Origin: Membranipora membranacea
Taxonomy: Eukaryota > Bryozoa > Gymnolaemata > Cheilostomatida > Membraniporidae
Length of the DNA stretch: 64,000 bases
Assembly: GCA_914767715.1 (NCBI GenBank)
Contig: OU612065.1
Span: 806,001 to 870,000, forward strand
Direction: 5' to 3'
In this document: in pieces, positions 1-12,268 of the stretch
Numbering within the stretch: the stretch's first letter is position 1
Layout of the letters: every line of letters starts with the position of its first letter
Notes under the pieces: generated by a model
Database searches by the model: none
The model's input: the letters and a program-made list of their open reading frames with translations, nothing else
Told to the model about the DNA's origin: nothing
Position numbers and translations under genes: made by a program

Positions 1-342
1 GTCCGCTTTATACCCATCCATCCTCTACATCCCATGTTCTCTATATCACTACAATAACTCGACTATCCATATACCTGTAGCATGTTCGGCTTGTGCTTTT
101 AAAATCCAACCTCTTTTCTAAATGCATGATTAATGGTGAGCAAAAAACAGTTTTAGTTTGCATGCCCATTAGTGAGGTTATTACTTGATCATGGCTGTTA
201 TCTGCTCAGCCAAATTTGTAGAGAAGTTTTTTTTCAATTTTGACAAACAAGACATTAACATTGTACTTACTAACTATTACCCTCATATGGCTGATCTATT
301 GCTCTTATTTTGTAATGTTGAGTTATTTGTTTATATCTGAAG
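1..342. other. Intron (partial) of the KMT2C/D gene
   Basis: AT-rich sequence upstream of the first visible exon. I see no open frame or repeat in it. The pyrimidine-poor acceptor ending in AAG|GATGCC lies at its right end, so it is most simply the intron before the first visible KMT2C/D exon. Confidence 0.6.
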
Positions 343-3300
343 GATGCCAGTAATGTGAACATAGATCATAAGGCAGCAGAAGTAAAGCCATCTTCTGTAA
401 TCAACTCTAAATCAAATCAGAAGAAATCGAAAAGAAAGGTGGAGGCTAATGTGAAGGCCACTAAGAAATGGAAGGGTAGGAGGTGGCGACGCTGGGATAT
501 CAAAGTCACATTCAATCTACATAAGTACGAGCCACCATCTGAGGAGGAAATCAGAAAGGTTTGTTTTGTGTGTCCATCAAAAAAAAATGATGTTGTCAGG
601 ACCTCAACATAGTACACACTTAGATATGGTATTATTTAAAGCTCAATGTTGGTATGAGTTTAGATTGTGTACCGATTTTATAGCGGTTGTGTAGCGATTG
701 TGTATTGAATGTTTTGTATGGATATATTACAGACACTGAGAGAAGTAGGACAGCTTGTTAAGCCCGATCCTCTACCTGAGGATAGAAGGATGTGTGTACT
801 ATGTCATCAGATCGGGGATATGGAGACCAACATGGCATCTCGCCTCCTCAACCATGATGTCGATAAATGGGTACATCTAAACTGTGCTCTATGGAGTACT
901 GAGGTATATAAAATATTTTTTGCAGTTTTAGTCATTCAGTTATTTAATATTCGCAGTCTACTTCAAAGGAAATGATCTAGTTATGATACGAACGTGATGT
1001 ATAAAACTTATATTGTTGTGATGTTTTATGATGAATCACCGTGTATGTGTTATTACTGTGTATGATGATGTTTATTATGTTGTTAGGTGTATGAGACATT
1101 AAATGGAGCTCTGATGAACTTAGAAGAGAGTATAAAGAGAGGAAGCCAAATCCAATGCGTTGCCTGTGGAATAAAAGGAGCCACTCTCGGCTGCTTCAAA
1201 CCTAAATGTCCTAACATATACCATGTGGCGTGTGCTTACAAACAAGGAGCTATGTTCTTCCAGGATAAGGTACATCTCAATCATACTTGCCGCACAGCAG
1301 TAACTTGTATGCTAATATACGGTCACTTGTTTATACGATCGCTAAACGCAGGGAATCGGCTAATATCTGAAAATACCAAATGGCTAATTGTAATCTTACT
1401 TATATATTTAGTCACCAGGTGATTTTTTGTTTTAGACTATCCTGTGCAGGGCTCACGCGCCTAAAGAGTCACAAGAACAACTCAAAGAGTTGACCGTCGC
1501 AAGAAAAGTGTATATAAACAGAGATGAGTCACTACAGATAGCCAAGTGAGTTTCATCCATTTAAACATTCGAGACTGAACTGTTCTCTGATCGTTAGTAT
1601 ATATTAGTATATGGTTTAGGCTCCATTGTACAGCAACTGCAGCATCTGTCATTCTGATTCATCTCTGAACTTCTCCGCATCCCCCCACAATTTGTAAGGC
1701 TACTACACTCCTGTCAACAAAGATATTTATTACCATGTGTCAGCACCACGCAACTCACAGCACAACACAACTGCTAGAAGGTTGAGCTATGTGATATCCT
1801 AGAATGCCTTATGAAATCACATATCTCTTAAAAGTTTTCAAATCTGGGCTTGTTCCACCAAACCCTCACAAATCACTTTCTCTTGCTCTTATGGTCTTAC
1901 AATGAGGCAAATTTATTCTAAAATAGTTTGCTCAGAAGTTATATATCTCCATCAAGCAGTGAGTGATTCTAAGTAACAGAACTCCGGCAAGTCTCATTAA
2001 TCTCATAGAGGAATGGAATGATCAGAAAGCGACTTTTGCAGTTCTCAATTGAAATACCCACTTTTGGGCAGAATACTATACTGCAGCAATAAACAACACA
2101 ATTTTTTTATGAAAGCATATTCAGCTTATATCATTGGCTAATGAGAAGTTTGAAGTTCACTTTAGAAAAATCGAACTTTAAGCACACACATACGGCATTA
2201 ATGCCTTCTCGTCCACCTAAATCGCCGCCTTTTACTCACATTCATTTCACTGTACTCCTCCTCAAACTCTGAGTCGACAGTCATACAGAAGACTCGTCTC
2301 CACATTCTAACTACCCACGGTAGTCTCCATCTTAGGTCTGATACATCCATACTATCTACCTCTCTCGTTACCAAATAATAATACCATCACCCTCAACAAA
2401 AGCCTACATGTTGTGCCCAACACAGAGAGATAGGGCTGTTAGAAGCAACGTCATCTGGATGTGCAGGTAGCTCTGAGTGATTGATATGGTTATATATGTT
2501 GTATATTTGCAGTGCTGTACGCAGTGATGAGAAGCAGTGTTCTGTTAGAATAGGAGCTGTAGTGTATTACAGTATAGGACAACTCTTCACTCACCAGCTT
2601 TTAACAGGCAGATTCCACACCAGGGATTTTATCTACCCAGTTGGTTATAAGTGTGTTCGGTTCTATTGGAGTATGAGATATCCTAACAAAAGGTAATATA
2701 CATATATACTGCTACATCAACCCTGATAAAAATACTGAACCAATGTGAATGGCTTTCTTGAGCCTGAAGATAAGAGAGGCATAGTTTAAGTGTCTTCTTG
2801 TGAAGACACTATAATATGGTATACCAATCAACCCTCCAACCAAAAAACGCTATCATTTTTTGTCTTTATTTACCCCTAACTTTTGCCGTAATTTTTTTGG
2901 CATGTTATGGAAAACATCCGTCCAGAATGATATTGTCTGCCGAATAAAATAGTGTATATATTTACACGGAATAAGTCATTTCACCATCAACACATGTGAC
3001 ACTATTTGAAGTATTGTAACGTATTGTAAGTGAATTAATCTGTATATACTTATCCAGATGTGGTTATGAGTGTACCATAGCAGAAGGGGATGATGGATGC
3101 CCCCTGTTTATCATCACTGTTAGAGAGAAAGGAAATCATACCATGGTATTCAAGGCCCCAACACCCAAACTAGCCTGGAACAATGTCACAGACACCGTGG
3201 ACTCGATGCGCCGCAACGGAGATTATGTAAAAATATTTCCCGATTTCCTAGAGGGAGAACAGCTTTTTGGGCTTAAAGAACCAGCCATCACAAGGATTAT

Positions 3301-5052
3301 CGAATCAGTAGGTTAAACTATAAATTTCTTACGATAATATGTTTAAAGTGTGTCTCTTTCTTGTGTATTTGGAGTAAGTTAGATTGATTAGAACTTGCGT
3401 AAGAAATATACTCAATGGTGTCCTAAAATTTGAGCATTTGAAAATTAGATATGTTATCATGTAGCTTGACTTTTGATTATTTCAGCTGCCAGGAACAGAG
3501 TTACTCGCTGGTTATGCGTTCAAGTTTGGTAAGACTCAGCTGATCGAGATGCCTCCAGCTATCAACCCAACAGGATGTGCCAGATCAGAACCCAAACTGA
3601 GAACACATTTCAGAAAGTAAGCCATACTTATTTTATTGATTGATCTGTATATTTTAGTCTATAGTGCATAATCAGCATTTCCATAGCAGCAAAAAGTCTG
3701 AGATCTTAAAGTGACAACCGTACATCATCGTGGTTTTGTTTTGTCTATCTGCAGGCCACATACTCTGCAGGCTAGCAGTACATCAAGATCCACGGCAGCT
3801 CTACCAAGTGCGACCTCAGCCTCGCTCGGGGCCGACGTTAACTCACCTTATCACAAACAGTTTGTACATTCCAAGTCACAGCAGTACAGGAAACTGAAGA
3901 ATGAGTGGACAAATCATGTATTCCTGGGCAGGTCTCGTATACAGGTTAGTGAGCTCATGTCACAGTGTAGGTAGAGTATCATCTCGCCTCTGGCTGTGTG
4001 ACTCTTATTTATATAGTGTATATTTCTTATATTGTTGTCCATCAGCGCAGCACACCGATACTATGTACAGCAAAGCCTTAATACATTAACTTACTCAACT
4101 ATCTCAACACAAAATACTTTGTCATCATTGGTCTATATGAGTACCTTCACTCAATCATATTGCTCACGCATTCAGATACTTTGAAACATCTTGCCTCCCT
4201 TTGAAGGTGAGCACAAATAAAAGCCCTTGAACTTTTCTATGTTTGTAGGGATTAGGTATGTATGCTGCCAGGGATTTAGAGAAACACACAATGGTTATTG
4301 AATACATTGGTGAAGTTATAAGGAACGAGCTAGCAGAGTACCGAGAGAAGATATATGATGCTCATAATAGGGGTGTATACATGTTCCGTATAACCCCCGA
4401 GTTGGTGATAGATGCCACAATGTCTGGGGGACCGGCTCGGTATATCAACCATTCTTGTGATCCTAACTGTGTAACCGAGACTATAACTACAGAGAAAGGG
4501 GTGAAGATAGTAATCATTGCTCTCAGGCGGATACAGAAAGGGGAAGAGGTGAGAATATAAATATATATAACCTGCCATCACCATCTGTTTACAGCATTTT
4601 CGATGGCATTGCATCAAAAACTAACCACTTTAGGATAATGCATACAAGCTATTGACCTATATTTGATGGAATTATTTTCTCCTGGCTTTCCTTGTGGTAG
4701 ATATTATGTCCACTCATCTTAATTTTACTCTAAATACCTAAGAACTTGACAACTTTTGCTGAATCTGAGGGTAGCACCCTATACCATTCCCACATAAAAT
4801 ACGTGTTATATACGTCATATTGTTTTTTAATGTTCAGAAAACACTTCCAATGTTGTCCGTCCCTAGATCAGCGATATCTTATAATATAATAGTGATGCTT
4901 TGCACCTGATATTCTTCCGATGCAAAATACTGTAATAGTATTATTTTTTTCTATTGCAGCTCAATTACGACTACAAGTTTGATTTGGAAGACGATTCTAG
5001 TAAGATTCCGTGTAACTGTGGTGCGTCAAACTGCAGGAAGTGGATGAATTGA
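343..5052 (+). CDS. KMT2C/D: KMT2C/D (MLL3/4)-type histone H3K4 methyltransferase, C-terminal part
   Basis: Ten in-phase exons: 343–558, 733–903, 1087–1269, 1436–1545, 2513–2692, 3058–3307, 3486–3616, 3755–3944, 4249–4548, 4960–5052 (607 codons plus stop); the 5' part lies outside the window. The family mono-methylates histone H3 lysine 4 at enhancers in COMPASS-like complexes. In order I see a basic linker (343–558), an extended PHD finger (733–1545: CVLCHQIGD, WVHLNCALWS, YHVACA), FYRN (2513–2692, YPVGY), FYRC (3058–3616, ending INPTGCARSEP), a conserved pre-SET linker (PYHKQFVHSK), SET (4249–4548: YIGEVIRNE, RYINHSCDPNC) and post-SET (LNYDYKF, then CNCGASNCRKWMN at the stop). The SET cofactor, catalytic and zinc residues look intact. 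Identity to KMT2C/D rather than KMT2A/B rests on the ePHD–FYRN–FYRC–SET order and linker sequence. The largest intron, 1546–2512, holds nothing I recognise. Confidence 0.95.
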
Positions 5053-5801
5053 TTATCTGTAACCATTTGGTAGCACCTGTTGAAATCAGATTATTTTGTT
5101 GCACTAAGTTATTCCAATCACACATAAGCTCAAACAACTGTAATCACTGCGACATTCTAGGAACTTAATTACATTAGAGTACGCCTCGCTCATAATCAGT
5201 ATAATGTAGTAATCATGTAATATAAAATTGTTCTATTTTTTCTTATTTCTTTCATTATTTTGGAGTATTGTCCTGACGGTCTAGTCATATAGGCATGGTG
5301 TCACTTTATCTCTCATTAATTCTTCTCACCATGATCCTTGATCTATCTTCACTATTTTATTATCCGCCAGTAGATAAAAGCAACAGTTAGGGTAATAAGA
5401 ATATGTTATAGGCTTATGTAATGCCTCATTTCTCTCTCTCTCTCTCTCTCTGATCAACCAATCAATTCATGCCAAAATGAACCGCTATTTTTATGAAGTT
5501 CAACATCAGAGAATTTATGTTTTTTTTCTTGTACCACTATGTATATTTTATGTGCTTGAACATAAGCCATTGTACATGAAAGCTAGTAGATGTCAAATTT
5601 TGTTTATACATTATTAATAATTATTATCATGATATTACCACAGACTTACAATAAACAGATAAAACACTGTCAACTAAAAGTGGCTTATTGAACACCAACA
5701 TCAACTATATTTACTTATTTACAAAAAACGGTTACACAGTTGGTAGCATAGTTACTCATTAAAACAAACAACATCCATGGTTTATTTATATATACATAGT
5801 T
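5053..5801. other. Convergent intergenic region with TC microsatellite
   Basis: The KMT2C/D stop and the SMARCC stop face each other across about 750 bp, so this holds both 3' UTRs. A (TC)n run of about 20 bp sits near 5431–5451. No other coding signal is seen. Confidence 0.7.
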
Positions 5802-8800
5802 TTATGAGCCGGTAGGTGGGCGATCTGCAGATGGTGGCATGTTCTGGTGACCTGCTTGAGGCATTCCAGTGTTATAGTTCATAGGCATGCCTGGCTGTTG
5901 GGGCATTCCTGGTTGTTGTGGCATACCCTGCTGCTGCATAGCTTGTTGGGGCAGCATCCCTCCCTGTGTGGGTGGCATACCTCCCTGTGTAGGAATGCCT
6001 TGTTGGGGATGAGGCATGCCTTGCTGAGGTGGCATTGTTTGTTGAGGAGGCATTCCTTGGGGATTAGGCATTGACTGTATTCCTTGCTGTGACTGCATGC
6101 CCTGAAGAGGAATTCCGGGGCCAACTGTGGGGTTCATTTGTGCAGTGCCTGGTACATTTTGTTGGGTAGCCATGTTAGCTGGCCCGCCGCCTTGTAGATT
6201 GACAGGAGGGGTACCAGACTGCTGTTGCTGAGGCATCATTGGAGGACGCTGACTTGACATCATATGAGGCGTGTTAGATACAGGCATCATCCCACTAGGC
6301 TGAGATAAGGGAGGACCACCTGGTGGGAGACCACTAGCGGACTGAGACATGGGTGCCACACCTGACTGAGGCATCATAGGTGGTCCACTAGACTGAGGCA
6401 TCATGGGTGGTCCACTAGACTGAGGCATCATAGGTGGCCCACCAGGCTGGGGCATCATGGGTGGTCCACCAGGCTGTGACATAGGTGGTGCTCCGGTTTG
6501 TGACATGGTTGGTCTTTGTTGACCAGCCTGTGGCGGCATATTTCCTGATAGATAAGGATTAGCACTGTTGGATGGCATTGACATCGCAGACTGTGGCATA
6601 CGTGGCGCCATAGGTGCTGCCTGTGTAGGTCTCATGTGAGGGGGCAGAGGCTGTCCAGGTCCTATGCTGTTCTGCATTGTGTGTGGTGCCTGTGAAACAA
6701 AGCATATAAAAAACTAGTATTGTATGTGGATCGGGTAGAAGATGCTGGTCACTCATCAGGGCTGATTTTTGACTAGGACGAAATAATAAAACACATTATT
6801 TTCACAGACATGAGAAATTAGATACTCCATACCAATACTGGCTGTGTGAATATATTAGTTGATCATTGGGATACATACATGTTGAGGATTATCTTGGTTA
6901 GGCATCGGCTGTCTATTCATGCCTGGCATGTAGGCAGGCGGAGCGCCTCCCATTGGCCGAGTTGTGATTGGGGTAAAGCCTAGAAATAATAAAATTATGG
7001 CAGTGCAAATAGAAGACGTCATAAAACAAGCAAATAAAAGAGCGAGACTGAACTGAAAATGATAACTAATATAATTGTTTTGTTGTTATTGTTAGACAGT
7101 GTGATCACGCTCATGTCTTAGTGTGATCACGCTCATGTCTTAGTGTGATCACGCTCATGTCTTAGTGTGATCACGCTCATGTCTTAGTGTGATCACGCTC
7201 ATGTCTTAGTGTGATCACGCTCATGTCTTAGTGTGATCACGCTCATGTCTTAGTGTGATCACGCTCATGTCTTAGTGTGATCACACTCATGTCTTAGTGT
7301 GATCACGCTCATGTCTTAGTGTGATCACGCTCATGTCTTAGTGTGATCACGCTCATGTCTTAGTGTGATCACGCTCATGTCTTAGTGTGATCACGCTCAT
7401 GTCTTAGTGTGATCACGCTCATGTCTTAGTGTGATCACGCTCATGTCTTAGTGTGATCACACTCATGTCTTAGTGTGATCACGCTCATGTCTTAGTGTGA
7501 TCACGCTCATGTCTTAGTGTGATCACACTCATGTCTTAGTGCACATTCAAATATTCTGACATGAGTGTCCGGAAATAAAAATGAAAAGAAAATGCCATAT
7601 ATTAACTGTTACCTGTTGGGCCTTGTAATGGCTGATGTGATCCAGACTGAGTTTGTGGATTTTGGAGTGTAGCTGTTGGAGGCATAGGACCAGTATGCTG
7701 AGAACCGTCTAAAAGTAAACCAAATTGTACTAAATTATTTTACTTACATTGTGATTTTATACCTTATCTGTCAACAACAGGATGAGTCTTTCAAGTTATA
7801 CTTGTGATATTAGAGAGGTCGCAAAATCTATCCGGGAGCGTGTAATGTAAAGAGGTACGGTATGTTCAAAATGGTTCGACAACTTCTACGTAAATTATAA
7901 GAGACTGTCTTTTCTATTGTTTGAGTGCGTAACTCCGAACGAGTAACAAAAATGACCAACAATGTGAAATTTTAACACTGCGACTATCCCACATACACAG
8001 AGTTAACAGTTACGAGATTTCCCAAACTCCTTGCTGTGGCTCTATTTCCATATGTAATACTTGATTGTATAAGTAGAGATATAATCCTGTGTATGTATGT
8101 ATGTTGATTGTGTCGAAGTTGACATATAACTCGGATTGATTGTAAGTGAGTAAGTGAGCTTACCTTGCTGTGTATTATTGAGATTAGGAGGAGGAGCTAC
8201 AAGCTGTCTAGCTTGTTGTGCTGCCCGAGCATCAAACTGTCTCATCATCTCCTGATGGAACTGTTGTCTCTCTTGTAATAACTGCTGTCTCTGGTACTCT
8301 AGCTGTTAATCAATAATGAGTATGCATGAGGTGATCACAACTCAACAAAGTACCTATACCATCTCAGGCCTGCAGTGTAATCAAAATTTATGTAAAAGAT
8401 TGTGTTCATAGTTTATATAAGACAAATCTAAATGTGCATTTATAACCGGCCCACAGCGTTTGAAAGAATAGTTTTGGAGCCTATGCCTGGTTAATTCTGA
8501 CAAAGCCCACAAACTGATGAGCGGCAGAGAGGAGAGTAACATTTTAACTTCAATGAGCTTATAACTATGACTACTTACTGACTCGCGCTCCCTGTCCATG
8601 ATGGACTCCAACTCCTCAAAGTGTTTCAGTTTAATCTCAAGTTTCTTCATCTGAGTCTCAACTAGGAGAGCTACTGAGCTCTTAATCCTCTTCTCCTCAA
8701 TCGAGGCCAAGTGCTAGAAATAAGAAATACAAATCTCATACTGAATTTTCTATGATCCAACAAGTGGGTCCTTGATCATGTTGGACAATATCTACATGAC

Positions 8801-11800
8801 TTTAGGACAGTAATATGATGACATAATCAGACAGCTAGCTTCAAGATGTGGGTTAGAAACTTGTAAATACTTAGGGTGAGTTTTATTCTGCTGAGTCTGA
8901 CACTAAAGGACATTGAGGGCTAGGCTTTACTGGCTCTATAGAGAAGCACTGTTAGAAGATTTCCTCAGACTCGGTTACCATGTACGAGCGTCATGTTCAT
9001 GTAGAGATGTTGATTACTCTGATGTATTTATAATACCTTAGCTTTAACAGCAGCAGAGGACAGAGCTTCAGCAGCAGCTGCCTGTAGTGACGCCTCGTCC
9101 TGTACTGAGGATGAGCTCTTATCTCCGCTCTCAGCTACAGTAGAGCTCATATTAGTCGGCGGATTTGTCTGTTCAGAGGCAGGAGTCACATCACTGGCAG
9201 TCCTGTTCTCACTGTAAAAGATATGCAAATAGACATGCAATATAAATATAGACTATACGTCATCAGTCGAACAAAAAAATGTGTCTGTGTCAGTCAGCTG
9301 TGATCGACCCCTCACCTCTGAGTTACTGAGAGTGCACACATACCTGGTACCAGCAACAGTAGCAGCAGTAGGAGGTACAGACGCTGCCTGAGAAGTCTGA
9401 TCTGTATCCATCGGTGTACTGGAGGCAGCAGTAGAGTCACCAGGTGCTGATGTACTGTCAGGTGTGGCTTCCTCCTTTACGTCTACTGAGGATCCTGGCT
9501 TCATTTCACCTTCAGCTGGTATTCCTGAGTATATAAAAACATCATATCAATAACATGTGCTCACCCCAAACTATAGTTCTTCCAGTAATCTGGTGTCAAT
9601 AACACAGTAGAGTTTATATTATGAGTAGTTTCCTTGTGGTATATAGAGAATATATTACCTGCACCAGCTATCAGTGTTTTCTCAAGGCCGAATCTGGGAT
9701 CTGTAGTTTTACCCTCCTTTACTGCTAGTTTATATGACTTAATGTGCTCATCCATTATATGTGGAGGTACACCATCCTTCATCTTACCAAACTCATCTGT
9801 TAAAAATCAAAAGATTGGCTATTGTTACTATGCAGCAGCGCCGTTATTTATCAAACAGTGTCATGGAGATAAAATTGGGATATCATATTACAATCATGAA
9901 CTCGTCATAAGCTCATTATACTTAGGACTTACCGATGGCAGCTTTAGATGCAGCAAGAGCAATCTTAGGATCAACCAGGGAAGCCAGGAATGCTACAGTA
10001 GACATGATAGGGTTACCGGCCTGAGAAAATGGTGTGGGGTGGAAGGCGAGAGGTCCCATGTGATCACCCATACCTCCCTTCTCTAGGAAGCCGTCCTCTA
10101 TAGGTAATCTAAGGAAGTGTAAGATACACTCATCCTGTGTGCGGGTACCAACATGCTCAGATACCTGTAACACAATACATACTCAGTTTACTCAACATGG
10201 ATACACTCTACAGGGTTAACAGATACGTTCAATCCAGTTAACTTAGTGATTATATCACAAGTCTCTACAAGCTAATTTGCTTATCTACCATAAATTGAAT
10301 AAAGTAGTTACTTGCCTTGTTCCAGTCATCCTTAAACATCTCAAGTGCCTCCAGTAATAGAAGAACCTCCTGGTCACTCCACTCTTTACCCTTCTCCTCT
10401 TCCTTCTTACCGTAGAGCTCAGTCTGTAGCCCAAGATCTCCAGCAATAGGAAGGACAGGAGTGGCAGGCTTACCTTTACCCTCACTGGCTGTCAGTGATT
10501 CTACTGCAGGAGTCTCGGTCTCTGTGGTAGATGGTGTAGCCTGAGGACCTGTCTCTGCCTCTGCTGTAGCAGCAGGTGTAGGGGTGGGTGTGGAGGAACC
10601 ACCCGTTGCTTCAGTAGAAATGTCTTTAGGTTTTGGTGCATCTGTTGTAATACAGAGTGTAAATGGTTAGGAAATATGGCCAGCGAAGCTGAGACATCGG
10701 GTAATCACTAAGTATGACAAGTTATCAGCGAGTCACAGAGCTCTACACGAGTTATGACTCGAGAGCTGTTTGAACTCAGTACCACACTGAAGATATCAGG
10801 GGTTAAACTGATATCCTAAGTGAAGTTCAGTATTAGCATGGCTAATCATCATAAAACTTGTCAGTTATAATAATAAAGAAGTTCCCTATAGTTTGACGGA
10901 ACTTGACAGCTATAAGTGAGAAGATGGAGGTAATATGTTTGTTAAATAATAATATAATACATAGTTTCATAAATGTTGTACAAAGATTAAATAGTTTACA
11001 TAAGGAGTTGCACACATAAATCGCTGGTGGATATATATATAAATATATTGAGATAGAACTGACCAGTAGAGACAGCAGCGGTTGATGCCGGCGGGGGAGC
11101 AGAAGCAGGTAGAGAAGATACTGCTGCCGTAGTGACTGACTGAGACTGCTGGTGAGGCTGGAGAGGTTGTACAGCATTGATTGGTTTGGCTATACTAGGC
11201 TGATGAGGTCTGGGTGGGTCTACTTTAGATAAACCTGAAGGTGTATCAGCCAGTACCATGAAGTGAGATGTAGAGGGAGGTCCCATTGGGATAGCTCTGT
11301 TCTCAGCATCTACCTGATAGTTCAGCAGACCCCACTGCTCCAGGAAGGCATGTATTCTGTAATCAGATAGTAACTACATGACAACATACGTAGCTATGGA
11401 CAGCGAGTGTGTGACAACCAGAGCATAACTATATCCAACCGCTGAGAACTCTATCACAAGAAGGCAGACGAGTATGTGAGCTTACCTGACGATAGTGCAC
11501 ACATCACCGGCTAAATTCCTTCTACACGCTGTGCTTGTCAGATATTCCCTGGGGTTGAGCCTGTATGTGTCTAACATAAAGTTTCTGTACGCTATATACC
11601 TGTAACACAAGGAATGAGAACTATTATGAAAGTTTAGACAAGGAATAAGATCAAGCCAATTTCTACCGCAGGCAGTTGCAAGATTAAATTTACAGTTATT
11701 TCTCTAGTTAATGACGTATGAACAATCCTGACAATAAGGAACCGCTGTACAACCGACACCTACACTTCAGGAGACTTTGATTTGTTCTTGCCATTAAAGA

Positions 11801-12227
11801 ACTCAGGCAGTCCACGTTTCTCGATGCCGTTGATGGCGTTATAATCAAACCATGCACTGTAGCTGGGTATGATTATATAGTGTGTCTGATCGACAGCCGT
11901 CTCCTCCTGTGTTTTCTTCTGTGCCGCTGCAGTACCATCCTTATCTGTCTGACTCACTGCCGGGTCCTCAGTCTCAGCCTTATCGTCTGTGGGTGTGGGC
12001 TGCTGTAATAAATATCCCAACGCAGTCAGAACTGTAACTGAGTGTATTAGTTCATGTTTGATCCATTACAACTTTTGCACCTTTTTTTTATCTATCATTA
12101 ACGTAAACAACAACAGATCATGTCTATAATATGATATATGAGCATATGTAAGCTATATGTAAGCTATATGTAAGCTATATGTAAGCTATATAGTTTTCAT
12201 ATTATAAATAGTAACTAGCAGACACGC

Positions 12228-12268
<41 letters not shown>

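Noticed and set aside
5847-6124. Open frames on the + strand and in a second minus frame across the SMARCC tail
   Set aside because: They are shadows of the Gln/Pro/Met-rich coding repeat in the last SMARCC exon.
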